The translations under genes were made by a program, and so were the position numbers. The notes under the pieces are model-generated. The model saw only the letters and a list, made by a program, of their open reading frames with translations, was not told the DNA's origin and searched no databases. DNA of 29,962 nucleotides from an uncultured Agathobacter sp. (GTDB lineage Bacteria > Bacillota > Clostridia > Lachnospirales > Lachnospiraceae): contig CAJUND010000036.1 in the NCBI GenBank assembly GCA_910587655.1, positions 1 through 29,962 on the forward strand, in the 5' to 3' direction. This document shows, piece after piece, positions 13,616 through 21,091 of the stretch. Within the stretch, counting starts at the first letter, position 1, and the number at the start of each line of letters is the position of its first letter.

Positions 13616-14896
13616 TCAATCCTGCTGCCCTGTTGTAATAATGGGTAAACCAAATACGCTTTCCACTTCCCTCACATATTCCTGCCACTGTAGTCCGCGC
13701 TCCCTGCTCCCCTTAATCAGTTCCCCGTACAGATATGCCCTAAATTCATTACCCTCTAAAGCTTCCCTGCTGTTATAGATTTCCGGCAGATCTATGGAAA
13801 AACTCCCGTTCCAGTTGTCATGCGGTCCGTTCGGGCTGTCTCCTTTAACAAAACCGGCCCCGCTGATCTTGTATATTGGAATCTTTAGAATCCTCAGTTC
13901 ATCCTGGCACTCACCCAAAAGGGAATACATGGTTCCAAGCACATTAATATCCATTCCCCAGATAATATTCATTCTCGTAAAACACCATGTACATAATACG
14001 CCTTCACTCAAGTCTAACCCTCTTACATCCCTCTCGTCATAAACACTTCTGTATCCGCCGCATCGCGGACATGCAAACCGCACACTGGCAGGTTTTGATG
14101 CCTTCTTAATAACATCCGTAAACGACTGCCCCATAAGCTGGCAGTCGAATTCACGGTCAACCTTTCTTGCCATCATCCTCCATTTAGGACCATGTATGCC
14201 GGTATACGGGCTGGAATCATCCTCCGGGCATGTATGCAGCAGTTCATGGTAGAGCAGCTTTTTGAGTCCATAAATATCAGCTTCACTGCTCCCATATGCC
14301 TGTGATACCAGAATGGTAAATGTCCCGTCCTTATTCTTCCGGCACCGCCCGTATACGTTTTTTTCCCTTACAAACTGTACGGCTGTAACCTTTCCAACCG
14401 GCAGGTGAATGTTTTTTAATTCTTCCGCGCATTCCCCCACAATCTCCATGAGCCTCTGCGTATAATCGAGATAGCAGAACCTTCCGCTGTTTTTTGTACC
14501 TTTACTGCCTGTTTCCCAGTTTGCCATGGGTTTTAAATTCAAAGATGCCCGCTCCAGGATGTGGCAGCCGTATTCGCGGTCCACTTTTGCGGCATATTTC
14601 TCCCATTTTTCCCCGTGATCCATACATCCGCCGGCAGAATGAAGGAGCTGGTGGAAAATGACCGTTTTTATCTCTTCCAGCCCATACCGCGGACTCCTGT
14701 ATATATTAGGTATATACAGGCCAAAAAGGCCTTCCTGCACCTTAGCCAGCTTCCCTGTTACAAACCTGTCCCTGCACACCTTTATATCAATGCAGTCTCC
14801 AATCGGAATGCCGAGTTTTCTAAGTTCAGAAATACACTCGGTCGCTATCTTTTCAAGATCCCACTTCCCTTTTTCATTTTTCCATTCATTGTCCAC
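13616..14896 (-). CDS. Triple SprT-like metalloprotease-domain protein
   Basis: This 426-residue protein has three tandem SprT-like units. Unit 1 (about 13-115) has HQLLH at 82-86 with a later His, but the catalytic Glu is replaced by Gln. Unit 2 (about 147-255) has an intact HELLH at 217-221 and a third ligand His at 235 within a GIHGPKWRMMARKVDREF motif, so it should bind zinc and cleave proteins. It is followed by a zinc ribbon with CPRC (276-279) and CTWC (302-305). Unit 3 (about 318-420) repeats ECQDELRILKIPI and EYVREVESVFG, but has YGELI in place of HExxH. The GTG start at 14896 is supported by AGGAGGGG. SprT/Spartan proteins act on DNA-protein crosslinks, but these residues do not prove that role. 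Confidence 0.85.
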   Translation of the reverse strand: MDNEWKNEKGKWDLEKIATECISELRKLGIPIGDCIDIKVCRDRFVTGKLAKVQEGLFGLYIPNIYRSPRYGLEEIKTVIFHQLLHSAGGCMDHGEKWEKYAAKVDREYGCHILERASLNLKPMANWETGSKGTKNSGRFCYLDYTQRLMEIVGECAEELKNIHLPVGKVTAVQFVREKNVYGRCRKNKDGTFTILVSQAYGSSEADIYGLKKLLYHELLHTCPEDDSSPYTGIHGPKWRMMARKVDREFDCQLMGQSFTDVIKKASKPASVRFACPRCGGYRSVYDERDVRGLDLSEGVLCTWCFTRMNIIWGMDINVLGTMYSLLGECQDELRILKIPIYKISGAGFVKGDSPNGPHDNWNGSFSIDLPEIYNSREALEGNEFRAYLYGELIKGSRERGLQWQEYVREVESVFGLPIITTGQQD

Positions 14897-14982
14897 TCTT
14901 TACCCCTCCTTATCTTCTGTGCAAAATCCTGTATGTTATCTGGTCCGTGCCCGGCAACAAAAGTTTTCTCCCGGCATGTCAT

Positions 14983-15114
14983 TTATCCTTCCAGACCCGC
15001 ATATTCCAGAATCTTATGGTGGGCAAACTTCTCTATTTTTTCCAGATAATCTTCATGGTTCCAGTCAATGCCTTCATTTACTGTTTCAAAATCATTTGCC
15101 CATTGTACAAACAT
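14983..15114 (-). CDS. Small hypothetical protein (43 residues)
   Basis: An ATG at 15114 opens a frame of 43 residues (MFVQWANDFETVNEGIDWNH, then EDYLEKIEKFAHHKILEYAG). It starts 6 bp after the stop of the next upstream small ORF and ends 86 bp before the SprT-like gene. The composition looks protein-like (acidic and aromatic, helical), but the ribosome binding site is weak, so it may rely on coupled translation. No family is recognised. Confidence 0.45.
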   Translation of the reverse strand: MFVQWANDFETVNEGIDWNHEDYLEKIEKFAHHKILEYAGLEG

Positions 15115-15120
15115 CTGTTT

Positions 15121-15303
15121 CTAATTGATGCTGTCAATGCTGCTCAGTTCCCTGTGTTTTTCCAGAAGGTCTGCATAAACAAGGGAAATCTCCACCAGAT
15201 TCTCGGATGTCTTATTGTAAACTATTTCCCCCTGCCGTTTTCCCTCGTTCCCATCTTTGTATCCATAACACATTGTTACAGATCCTTTATCAATTTTTTC
15301 CAC
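15121..15303 (-). CDS. Small hypothetical protein (60 residues, GTG start)
   Basis: The frame is open from 15408, but the best ribosome binding site (AAGGAGGAG) lies just before GTG 15303, giving a 60-residue product: VEKIDKGSVTMCYGYKDGNE, then KTSENLVEISLVYADLLEKH. The longer version would add LMVDRIYKAAAERNKTVTGK, which also looks protein-like, so the start is uncertain. It sits between a minus-strand promoter (15596-15622) and the SprT-like gene and is probably in that operon. No family is recognised. Confidence 0.5.
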   Translation of the reverse strand: MEKIDKGSVTMCYGYKDGNEGKRQGEIVYNKTSENLVEISLVYADLLEKHRELSSIDSIN

Positions 15304-15500
15304 GCTTTTTTCTCCTCCTTCACAAACTGCCATCCATAAATTTACTTTCCCTGTAACTGTCTTGTTTCTTTCCGCAGCTGCCTTATAAATTCTGTCAACC
15401 ATCAGCACCAGTACAGTCCCCGGCTTACGGCCTTCTTTTCCTGCACCAGCGCAATCTTATATCGGCAGCAGGATTTGCTGTCATCCCGGTCATGATATAC

Positions 15501-15548
15501 TTATCCTCCTGCCGGATTCACCTGCCATGGCGGCGTTCTCTGTTTCAT
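15501..15548 (-). CDS. Possible 15-residue leader peptide
   Basis: AGGAGGTGGAA precedes ATG 15548, giving MKQRTPPWQVNPAGG and a TAA. It is the first translatable ORF after the promoter at 15596-15622. The same frame after the stop continues with YHDRDDSKSCCRYKIALVQE, so it may instead be a longer small gene broken by a nonsense mutation. Evidence is limited to the strong ribosome binding site and the position. Confidence 0.3.
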   Translation of the reverse strand: MKQRTPPWQVNPAGG

Positions 15549-15595
15549 TTCCACCTCCTGTATAGCTGCACTTTCAGCTTTTTCCTGACACAACC

Positions 15596-15622
15596 ATTAT
15601 ACTATACCGGGTTGCCTGTCAA
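15596..15622 (-). promoter_or_regulatory. Promoter of the SprT-like operon
   Basis: On the minus strand TTGACA (15617-15622) and TATAAT (15596-15601) are both perfect consensus boxes, separated by 15 bp, which is slightly short. The next minus-strand genes are the small ORFs and the SprT-like gene. Confidence 0.6.
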
Positions 15623-15688
15623 ATCCTGCATAAATCAATATATTGTTAAATTAGGTCAGCAATGTATTGATTGATTAATCGTGTAATG

Positions 15689-15716
15689 TTGACTTTATTT
15701 AACGGTATGCTATAAT
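15689..15716 (+). promoter_or_regulatory. Promoter of the DUF4428 gene pair
   Basis: TTGACT (15689-15694) and TATAAT (15711-15716) lie 16 bp apart, 120 bp before ATG 15836. An inverted repeat just upstream, ATCAATATATTG near 15635 with CAATGTATTGAT near 15660, could be an operator between this promoter and the divergent one at 15596-15622. Confidence 0.7.
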
Positions 15717-15835
15717 ATACTGGCAGGGTCCGCATACATCCGGACAGACTGTCAGTTCACCGCGGACACTGTAAAACCATGCGGCAGAAATCCGGGGGAA
15801 TACAGAAAACAGACGAAAGAAAAGAGGATAACAGG

Positions 15836-16471
15836 ATGGGATTTTTTGATAAGAAACAATGCGGCATCTGCGGAAAAGATGCCGGAAGACTGCTGGCATA
15901 TACCCTTAAAGACAACAAACACCTTTGTGACGAGTGTTTCCACAAAATATATACGGGATTCAACAGTCTAAATGCGCAATTCAGTCTCGAACATTACAGG
16001 GATCATTATCTGCCATACTATGAAAAAACGAAAAAAATGCGGGAAATATTCAAAACCACGTGCTTTTACGGCGGGTTGTACATAGATGCGGAACACAGGC
16101 TTTTCAGCATTAGTGACGGCGATTATGACAATATCATGAAAAAAAATGGCGGCCGGCCATCCGACCGGATGCCTGTTTTTGAGTTCTCATCCGTCACCAT
16201 GGCGGTCATCCGGCTTGACAAGGTAAAAGTGAATCAGGGCGGCATGCTCGGTCCGTCTGCCGAAGGAAACATAAAACTCCGTCTGCTCTACAGGGACCCG
16301 ATTCTTGATTATGAATACAGTATTGCCCCAGGCAAATCACTGCCTGTTGAAAAAAAGGGATTTATCAGCAAAACCCTGACCTACGGATTCCCTGAAAAAC
16401 TCCTCCCCGTAAAGGACATTTTTGACGAGCTGGTCATGCAGGCTGAAAAAATGAACGGAGGGGTAATATGA
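15836..16471 (+). CDS. DUF4428 zinc-ribbon protein
   Basis: This 211-residue protein starts at ATG 15836 behind AAGAGGA. The N-terminus is a small zinc ribbon of the DUF4428 type, with Cys at 9, 12, 31 and 34: CGICG, then the LLAYTLKDNKHLCDECF stretch. The rest is a mixed strand/helix region, including a SSVTMAVIRLDKVKVNQGG segment, with no catalytic motif I can name. Similar proteins are common hypotheticals in Clostridia. The stop overlaps the start of the next gene (ATGA), so the two are translationally coupled and probably act together, with this protein as the cytoplasmic partner of a membrane protein. Confidence 0.8.
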   Translation: MGFFDKKQCGICGKDAGRLLAYTLKDNKHLCDECFHKIYTGFNSLNAQFSLEHYRDHYLPYYEKTKKMREIFKTTCFYGGLYIDAEHRLFSISDGDYDNIMKKNGGRPSDRMPVFEFSSVTMAVIRLDKVKVNQGGMLGPSAEGNIKLRLLYRDPILDYEYSIAPGKSLPVEKKGFISKTLTYGFPEKLLPVKDIFDELVMQAEKMNGGVI

Positions 16472-16908
16472 GTATATTGAAATTAATCATCAAATCCACC
16501 ATAGCAGGATGCCTGGTCGCTTTTGCATTCGATCCTGACGGAATCACGGATACTGTCATAGTCTTCGCACTGGTATACGGACTCGTAACATACTATATAT
16601 GGTATTTTACCAGCAGCGATATGGATTCCGTTACAATTGGAGACGGGATTTTGGGAATCCTGTTTACACTGGCTGCCCCACTGCTGGTCATCGGTATAAG
16701 CTATTATGTTCTGGCTGCCATTTTTCCGGGCATGATCGGACAGTATATCTTCAGTGGCATTATAGTGCTCGGTTCCTTCGGATGCCTTATTTCCGATATC
16801 ATCAGTGTCATCAGGATATTTTTCCCATCCTTTTTGGTTCTTGATAACATTCCGGAATCAGGCTTTCATGACAGTCATTCTAATGACAGCGACAGTTTTT
16901 CAGGATAG
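16468..16908 (+). CDS. Small multi-pass membrane protein
   Basis: The product has 146 residues, starting at ATG 16468 (overlapping the previous stop) behind GGAGGGG. Hydrophobic segments near 5-20, 27-47, 61-87 and 92-118 suggest three to four membrane passes. The last ~20 residues are polar (DSHSNDSDSFSG). No family is recognised. A strong terminator follows at 16936, so this two-gene operon is closed. Confidence 0.75.
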   Translation: MSILKLIIKSTIAGCLVAFAFDPDGITDTVIVFALVYGLVTYYIWYFTSSDMDSVTIGDGILGILFTLAAPLLVIGISYYVLAAIFPGMIGQYIFSGIIVLGSFGCLISDIISVIRIFFPSFLVLDNIPESGFHDSHSNDSDSFSG

Positions 16909-16935
16909 CGGCAAAAGAACAATACAGGCACACAT

Positions 16936-16972
16936 GGGTTTTCTGCCATTGCAGGAAACCCGCTATTTTTTT
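16936..16972 (+). terminator. Rho-independent terminator
   Basis: GGGTTTTCTGC (16936-16946) pairs with GCAGGAAACCC (16951-16961) with one G-U pair and a CATT loop, followed by a seven-T run after GCTA. Confidence 0.9.
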
Positions 16973-17066
16973 GCATTTACATCCATTTTATTGAATTCCG
17001 GCGAATACAGCCTGAATCCTTCTGCATCCGCCGGCTCCGTGCCACTACAGGGATATCCGTCAGGGC

Positions 17067-17405
17067 TTACTCGTTCCTGTGGTAAAGGGCTATACATTCA
17101 TCTATGATGCCCTCGACAATCCGCACCTCCCGGGCCGTAAGCTTATCAAGTTTTTCTGACAGCAGCAGTTTGTCCTTGTCTATAATGTCACCAGTTAAAA
17201 TATAGTCCGTGCTGACACCGAGGGCAGAAGCTATCTTCATCAGGTTCTCCGGTCGCATCGCCCGTTTCCCTGACTCCGCATAGGACACAAACTGGGTTGT
17301 TACTTCTCCCTTTTCTGCAAGTGCCTCCTGTGTCATCCCCAGTTTTTTCCGCCGCTCCATGATCCTTTTTCCTACCTCATTCAAATACAGTTCCAGATCT
17401 TTCAT
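17067..17405 (-). CDS. XRE-family transcriptional regulator 1
   Basis: This 112-residue protein starts at ATG 17405 after AGGAGG. The HTH_3 domain spans about 10-65: GKRIMERRKKLGMTQEALAE, then TTQFVSYAESGKR as turn and recognition helix and LMKIASALGVSTDYIL. A C-terminal helical tail (KLDKLTAREVRIVEGIIDEC) probably dimerises. It closely resembles the regulator at 23812, including the tail, so the two are paralogues. It is divergent from the gene at 17653. The shared control region has the inverted repeat CAACAGA (17439-17445) and TCTGTTG (17466-17472), placed to touch both promoters. Confidence 0.92.
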   Translation of the reverse strand: MKDLELYLNEVGKRIMERRKKLGMTQEALAEKGEVTTQFVSYAESGKRAMRPENLMKIASALGVSTDYILTGDIIDKDKLLLSEKLDKLTAREVRIVEGIIDECIALYHRNE

Positions 17406-17430
17406 TTTGTTACCTCCTGTTTACTGTTAA

Positions 17431-17497
17431 ATTATATCAACAGAATCATTGAAATTTAATCGCTATCTGTTGGCAAGTTACAACAATATGATATAAT
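17431..17497. promoter_or_regulatory. Divergent promoters with a flanking inverted repeat
   Basis: The plus-strand promoter has TTGGCA (17470-17475), 16 bp and TATAAT (17492-17497). The minus strand has an extended -10, TGATATAAT (17431-17439), for the XRE gene. CAACAGA (17439-17445) and TCTGTTG (17466-17472) form an inverted repeat across the space between them and overlap both promoters, a plausible XRE operator. A further plus-strand extended -10, TGTTATAAT, lies at 17614-17622, closer to the 17653 gene. Confidence 0.6.
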
Positions 17498-17652
17498 CTG
17501 CTGGATTAGACTTATATACCTTTCTCAGACACCAGACAGGAAAGACGGAAACTGAATCCTCCATGTATACTGTTATCATGTGTTTTCGCGGAAGCAGAAG
17601 CCTGCAGTGCATGTGTTATAATTAATATATAATTTACGAGGAGGTTAAAGAT

Positions 17653-18387
17653 ATGACAGATAAAAGATTTCAACATTTTCCCAGCGGAAATAACAATATA
17701 ACTACGATACTACAGCCACCAGTGGCGGCAGAAGCCATGCAGTCATCCTGTCCGTCTTCCGTGACGGCCATGCAAAAATTTATGTTTGAGTTCGGCAGCG
17801 ACGGGAACATCCACTCCGTTTCCTTTTTGGGAAATCTTTCCCATGAAGATATCCGCCTGATGCTGGAATCCGTGCGGCAGAAACCTTATGCGGACTGCTG
17901 CAGTGCCATATATTCATATTTAAAACAGAATAATATGCCGTATTCCGGCCTGAAAACGGAAATGATTCCGTTAAACAATCAGGAAATCATGGAGCGGGCT
18001 CGGCGGTTTCTGCAGTTATGCAGCCCGGAAGATTTTGATGTCCGTATCTGCAGAACCGACAATTACTATGCGGTAATGGATCAGCAGGTAAGGACCCCTG
18101 ACGGCGGATGTGAAGGATGTTACTATGCCGTGCGGAAATCTGCAGACAACGGAGGCTTCCAATATCGTATTGTCGGGCAGACATATGCCTGCAGCAGGCC
18201 TGATGACACTGATCATGGATATTTTGCAGTCCGCACAGGCAGGGACAGTCAAAAATTTTTTAACCTTGATACTAAGTCTGGGGAGCCGGTGTTTCCCAGC
18301 TTTGGATGCATAGACATCATGGGGGTCCTGATAAACATCGACAGCATCACGACTTCCGGTCAGGCTAAAAAAATAGCGGTAAAATAA
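17653..18387 (+). CDS. Hypothetical protein
   Basis: This 244-residue protein starts at ATG 17653 behind GAGGAGG. It has no signal peptide or membrane segment. The first ~35 residues are low-complexity and polar. The middle has a folded-looking stretch with helix LSHEDIRLMLESVRQ and a Cys-rich piece (CEGCYYAVRK), and the end has FNLDTKSGEPVFPSFGCIDIMG. I do not recognise the family. It stands alone, divergent from XRE regulator 1, and shares a terminator with the convergent Sel1 operon, so regulation by the neighbouring XRE protein is likely. Confidence 0.7.
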   Translation: MTDKRFQHFPSGNNNITTILQPPVAAEAMQSSCPSSVTAMQKFMFEFGSDGNIHSVSFLGNLSHEDIRLMLESVRQKPYADCCSAIYSYLKQNNMPYSGLKTEMIPLNNQEIMERARRFLQLCSPEDFDVRICRTDNYYAVMDQQVRTPDGGCEGCYYAVRKSADNGGFQYRIVGQTYACSRPDDTDHGYFAVRTGRDSQKFFNLDTKSGEPVFPSFGCIDIMGVLINIDSITTSGQAKKIAVK

Positions 18388-18515
18388 TTGTCAGCAGTAA
18401 AAAGGAGGGGGTGGAGTAATATCTATCCCTCTTTTCCATGTTGCCATTTTTCAGTCTGTCCTTAACTTCCTCATTTTAAATTAAACCTGAACCGTCCCTA
18501 TTATCTGCTCAATAA

Positions 18516-18543
18516 AAGGGGAAGGCTTTTTGTCCTTCCCCTT
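18516..18543. terminator. Bidirectional terminator between convergent genes
   Basis: AAGGGGAAGG (18516-18525) and CCTTCCCCTT (18534-18543) form a perfect 10-bp stem. It ends the plus-strand gene at 18387 and, with its TTTTATT tail on the minus strand, the Sel1 operon, whose last stop is only 2 bp away. Confidence 0.9.
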
Positions 18544-18545
18544 CA

Positions 18546-19739
18546 TTATTGTACATATACAGGGCATCTGCAAAACGCAAGAAGCCGCCGTGCCTCTTCA
18601 TGCCCCTGCTCTGCCGCTTTTTGATACCACTTCGCTGCCTCGGCGGTATCTTTTTTTACGCCCTCTCCCCTGTAATACATATTCCCCAATTTATACCAGG
18701 CTTCCTGATCTCCCTGTTCCGCTGCTGTTCTATACCATTTTGCAGCTTCATCATAGTCCTTTTCCACCCCTTCTCCACAATAGTACATATTTCCCATTTG
18801 TACCTGGGCAGGCGTATATCCCTTTTCCGCCGATCTTCTGTACCAATATACAGCCCTGGCATAATCCTGTTTTTTAGCCCTGACCTCCAGATACAGCCCC
18901 GCCAGATTATACTGGGCAGATGCAAGTCCACTATATGCTGCTTCCCTGTAGTATCTAAATGCCCATGCATAATTCTTTTTCACACCGGTTCCGTCACGAT
19001 ACATATTCCCCAGCTTCTCCTGCGCTTCAGCACTTCCCTGTTCTGCCGCTTCCCTGTACCATTTTTCCGCTTTACCGTAATCCTGTACGACTCCCCTGGC
19101 TTCCAGATACATTCCGGCCAGATTATACTGGGCGGATACATATCCCCACCATGCTGCTTTGGTGTACCATTTAAGCGCCTCGGTATAATCCCTTTCCACG
19201 CCGATTCCGTCATGGTACATATTCCCCAGCTTCTCCTGCGCCTCGGCACTTCCCCGCTCCGCCGCTTTTCTATACCATTTTACAGCCTCGGCATAATCCT
19301 GCCCTGCCCCCTTCCCTGTATAATACGTTTCCCCCATATGATACCAGGCAATTGTATTCCCCTGCTCCGCCGCTTTTCTGTACCACTTAAATGCTTCATC
19401 ATAATCGGCCCCGTTTTCCCGGGATCTATACAGATTCCCCAGTTCGACCTGTGCGCGGGTATATCCCTGCTCCGCTGCCATCATAAGCCACTTTTCCGCT
19501 GCAGCATAATCCCGTCCGGCTTCGTCTCCGATATAGTACAAAATTCCTAACTTTAGCTGGGCAATGACATCCCCCTGTTCAGCGGCATCCCTGTAATGGC
19601 TTATAGTTTCAGGATAATCGGTATCATCTGTTTCGTCCTCCTGTAGTTCCCAGTCATCTTCATTTTCTTCTGCTGTTTCATCACTATCCGCAGGATCAAT
19701 TTCATGTCTTTCTATTATTTCCTCATATCTCCCATACAA
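18546..19739 (-). CDS. Sel1-repeat (SLR) protein 1
   Basis: This 397-residue protein begins with a TTG codon (19739) after GGGGGTG. An acidic N-terminal segment of about 45 residues is followed by about nine Sel1-like repeats of 36 residues. Each has the form AAEQG..xAQxxLGxxYxxG.GVxxDYxxAxKWYRK, and a partial tenth ends in FCRC. SLR arrays form alpha-solenoids that serve as protein-binding scaffolds. There is no signal peptide or catalytic part, so it is probably a cytoplasmic adaptor. It is last in the operon after two lipoproteins and a second SLR protein (58-bp gap). Confidence 0.88.
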   Translation of the reverse strand: MYGRYEEIIERHEIDPADSDETAEENEDDWELQEDETDDTDYPETISHYRDAAEQGDVIAQLKLGILYYIGDEAGRDYAAAEKWLMMAAEQGYTRAQVELGNLYRSRENGADYDEAFKWYRKAAEQGNTIAWYHMGETYYTGKGAGQDYAEAVKWYRKAAERGSAEAQEKLGNMYHDGIGVERDYTEALKWYTKAAWWGYVSAQYNLAGMYLEARGVVQDYGKAEKWYREAAEQGSAEAQEKLGNMYRDGTGVKKNYAWAFRYYREAAYSGLASAQYNLAGLYLEVRAKKQDYARAVYWYRRSAEKGYTPAQVQMGNMYYCGEGVEKDYDEAAKWYRTAAEQGDQEAWYKLGNMYYRGEGVKKDTAEAAKWYQKAAEQGHEEARRLLAFCRCPVYVQ

Positions 19740-19797
19740 AGTTCACACCCCCATTTCCGGTTTTATGAAAGATGCTGTTTTACATAATTATACAGTT

Positions 19798-21006
19798 TTA
19801 TCTGGTTTTTATAAATTCTGCGCCGTATTCCGTAAAGGGGTTCTTATTTTTTTCTTTACATAACTGTATGTAATTCCGGGTTACGGAAGATACAAATTTA
19901 TCGTAGTCGCCTGACCGGATTGTTACCATATAACAATGCCTGGCTCCTTTCCTTATTCTGGGTGTCATTTCCGTCCGCATGATGAAATCCATGTCGTCAT
20001 CCTCTCCTACCCCGATCCCGTCCAGATATCCTCCCTGTACATGATTTCCAAGCACAATAAACGGGACTTTCATTGTTGTGGATAGCACTGCAATAGCAAC
20101 TGTATGCTGGTGCCATGGTTCAAGCGGCTGGGTCTTCGCAATAACAACAGGCCTGTCAAAATTTTTTACAACCTTGATGACACAATCCTGAATAACTGCA
20201 TTATATTCATTTTGTATATCTTCCCAGCTGTCTTTCTCCACACCCTGGCGGATCGGATACATGACTTCCACATATTTTCTATACCACTCCGCAGCCGTGA
20301 CGAAATCCTTCTCCACCCCTTCACCCCTGCAGTACATGTTTCCCAGGCTCTTCCAGGCTGCCGCAACCCCCTGCCCGGCTGCCTTCCTGTACCATTTCAG
20401 TGCCTCGGCATAATCCTGTTCCACTCCGTGACCGTATCTATACAGGTCACCTAAATTGCTTTTGGCTTTGCTGTTTCCCTGTTCCACTGCTTTCCGGAAC
20501 CATTTCAGCGCCTCGGCATAATCCTGTTCCACTCCATAGCCATTTGCGTATAATATACCCAAATTGTTCTGCGCATTATCACATCCCTGCCCTGCCGCTT
20601 TCCGGAACCACTTCAGCGCCTCGGCATAGTCCTGCTTTATGTTATAGGACCCATAATAAAATTGTACCTCGACATTGCCGTTTTTCTGACGTTCTGATAT
20701 CCGATAGCGCTTCAGCGCCCCTGCATAATCCGGAATCCTTATTTCATAGCCAATTGCATATAAGGTGCCTAAAATATTCTGTGCCTTATCATATCCCTGC
20801 TCTGCTGCCTTACGGAACCATCTCAGCGCCTCGCAATAATTTCTCCTTACGCCCTCTCCGTTATAAAAAATGTTTCCGAGCGCGCATTGCGCCTGTACAT
20901 TCCCCTCATCAGCCTGTTTTAGTAATCTCTCTATGCCTTCCTGCCCTGGCATATCCGGCAGGCCGCTTTTCCCGGGAGTGGTCTGCCTGCTTTTCTTCAT
21001 ATTCAC
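19798..21006 (-). CDS. Sel1-repeat protein 2 with a unique C-terminal domain
   Basis: The product has 402 residues. A GTG at 21006, 11 nt after AGGAGG, is the best start; the ATG two codons later is farther away. After a short basic N-terminus come six Sel1-like repeats (about 30-245), the third degenerate. The last ~155 residues form a separate domain of unknown family, with VVIAKTQPLEPWHQHTVAIA, then a strand-rich VPFIVLGNHVQGG, DDDMDFIMRTEM and a polar end. The repeats probably dock it to partner proteins while the tail carries out the activity. It shares an operon with SLR protein 1. Confidence 0.85.
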   Translation of the reverse strand: MNMKKSRQTTPGKSGLPDMPGQEGIERLLKQADEGNVQAQCALGNIFYNGEGVRRNYCEALRWFRKAAEQGYDKAQNILGTLYAIGYEIRIPDYAGALKRYRISERQKNGNVEVQFYYGSYNIKQDYAEALKWFRKAAGQGCDNAQNNLGILYANGYGVEQDYAEALKWFRKAVEQGNSKAKSNLGDLYRYGHGVEQDYAEALKWYRKAAGQGVAAAWKSLGNMYCRGEGVEKDFVTAAEWYRKYVEVMYPIRQGVEKDSWEDIQNEYNAVIQDCVIKVVKNFDRPVVIAKTQPLEPWHQHTVAIAVLSTTMKVPFIVLGNHVQGGYLDGIGVGEDDDMDFIMRTEMTPRIRKGARHCYMVTIRSGDYDKFVSSVTRNYIQLCKEKNKNPFTEYGAEFIKTR

Positions 21007-21033
21007 TATTCATATATCCTCCTACTTTTTTAT

Positions 21034-21091
21034 GGCAGGCAGCCCTTCACCGGAATGCCTGCTGCCCCTTTCCTGCTGCCGGGGCAGCAGG
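21034..21091 (-). other. Two strong hairpins between lipoprotein and Sel1 genes
   Basis: CCTGCTGCC (21072-21080) and GGCAGCAGG (21083-21091) form a perfect inverted repeat directly after the lipoprotein stop. GCAGGCA (21035-21041) pairs with TGCCTGC (21056-21062). Neither has a U-run, so they more likely stabilise or process the mRNA, or attenuate partially. Confidence 0.5.

Noticed and set aside
15408..15548. Several short overlapping frames downstream of the 15-residue ORF
   Set aside because: Alternative frames of the same DNA each look partly protein-like, but none has both a ribosome binding site and an uninterrupted length; not listed as separate genes.
18549..19550. 333-residue plus-strand ORF
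   Set aside because: Exact antisense of the Sel1 repeats; it is long only because the repeats lack stops in that frame.
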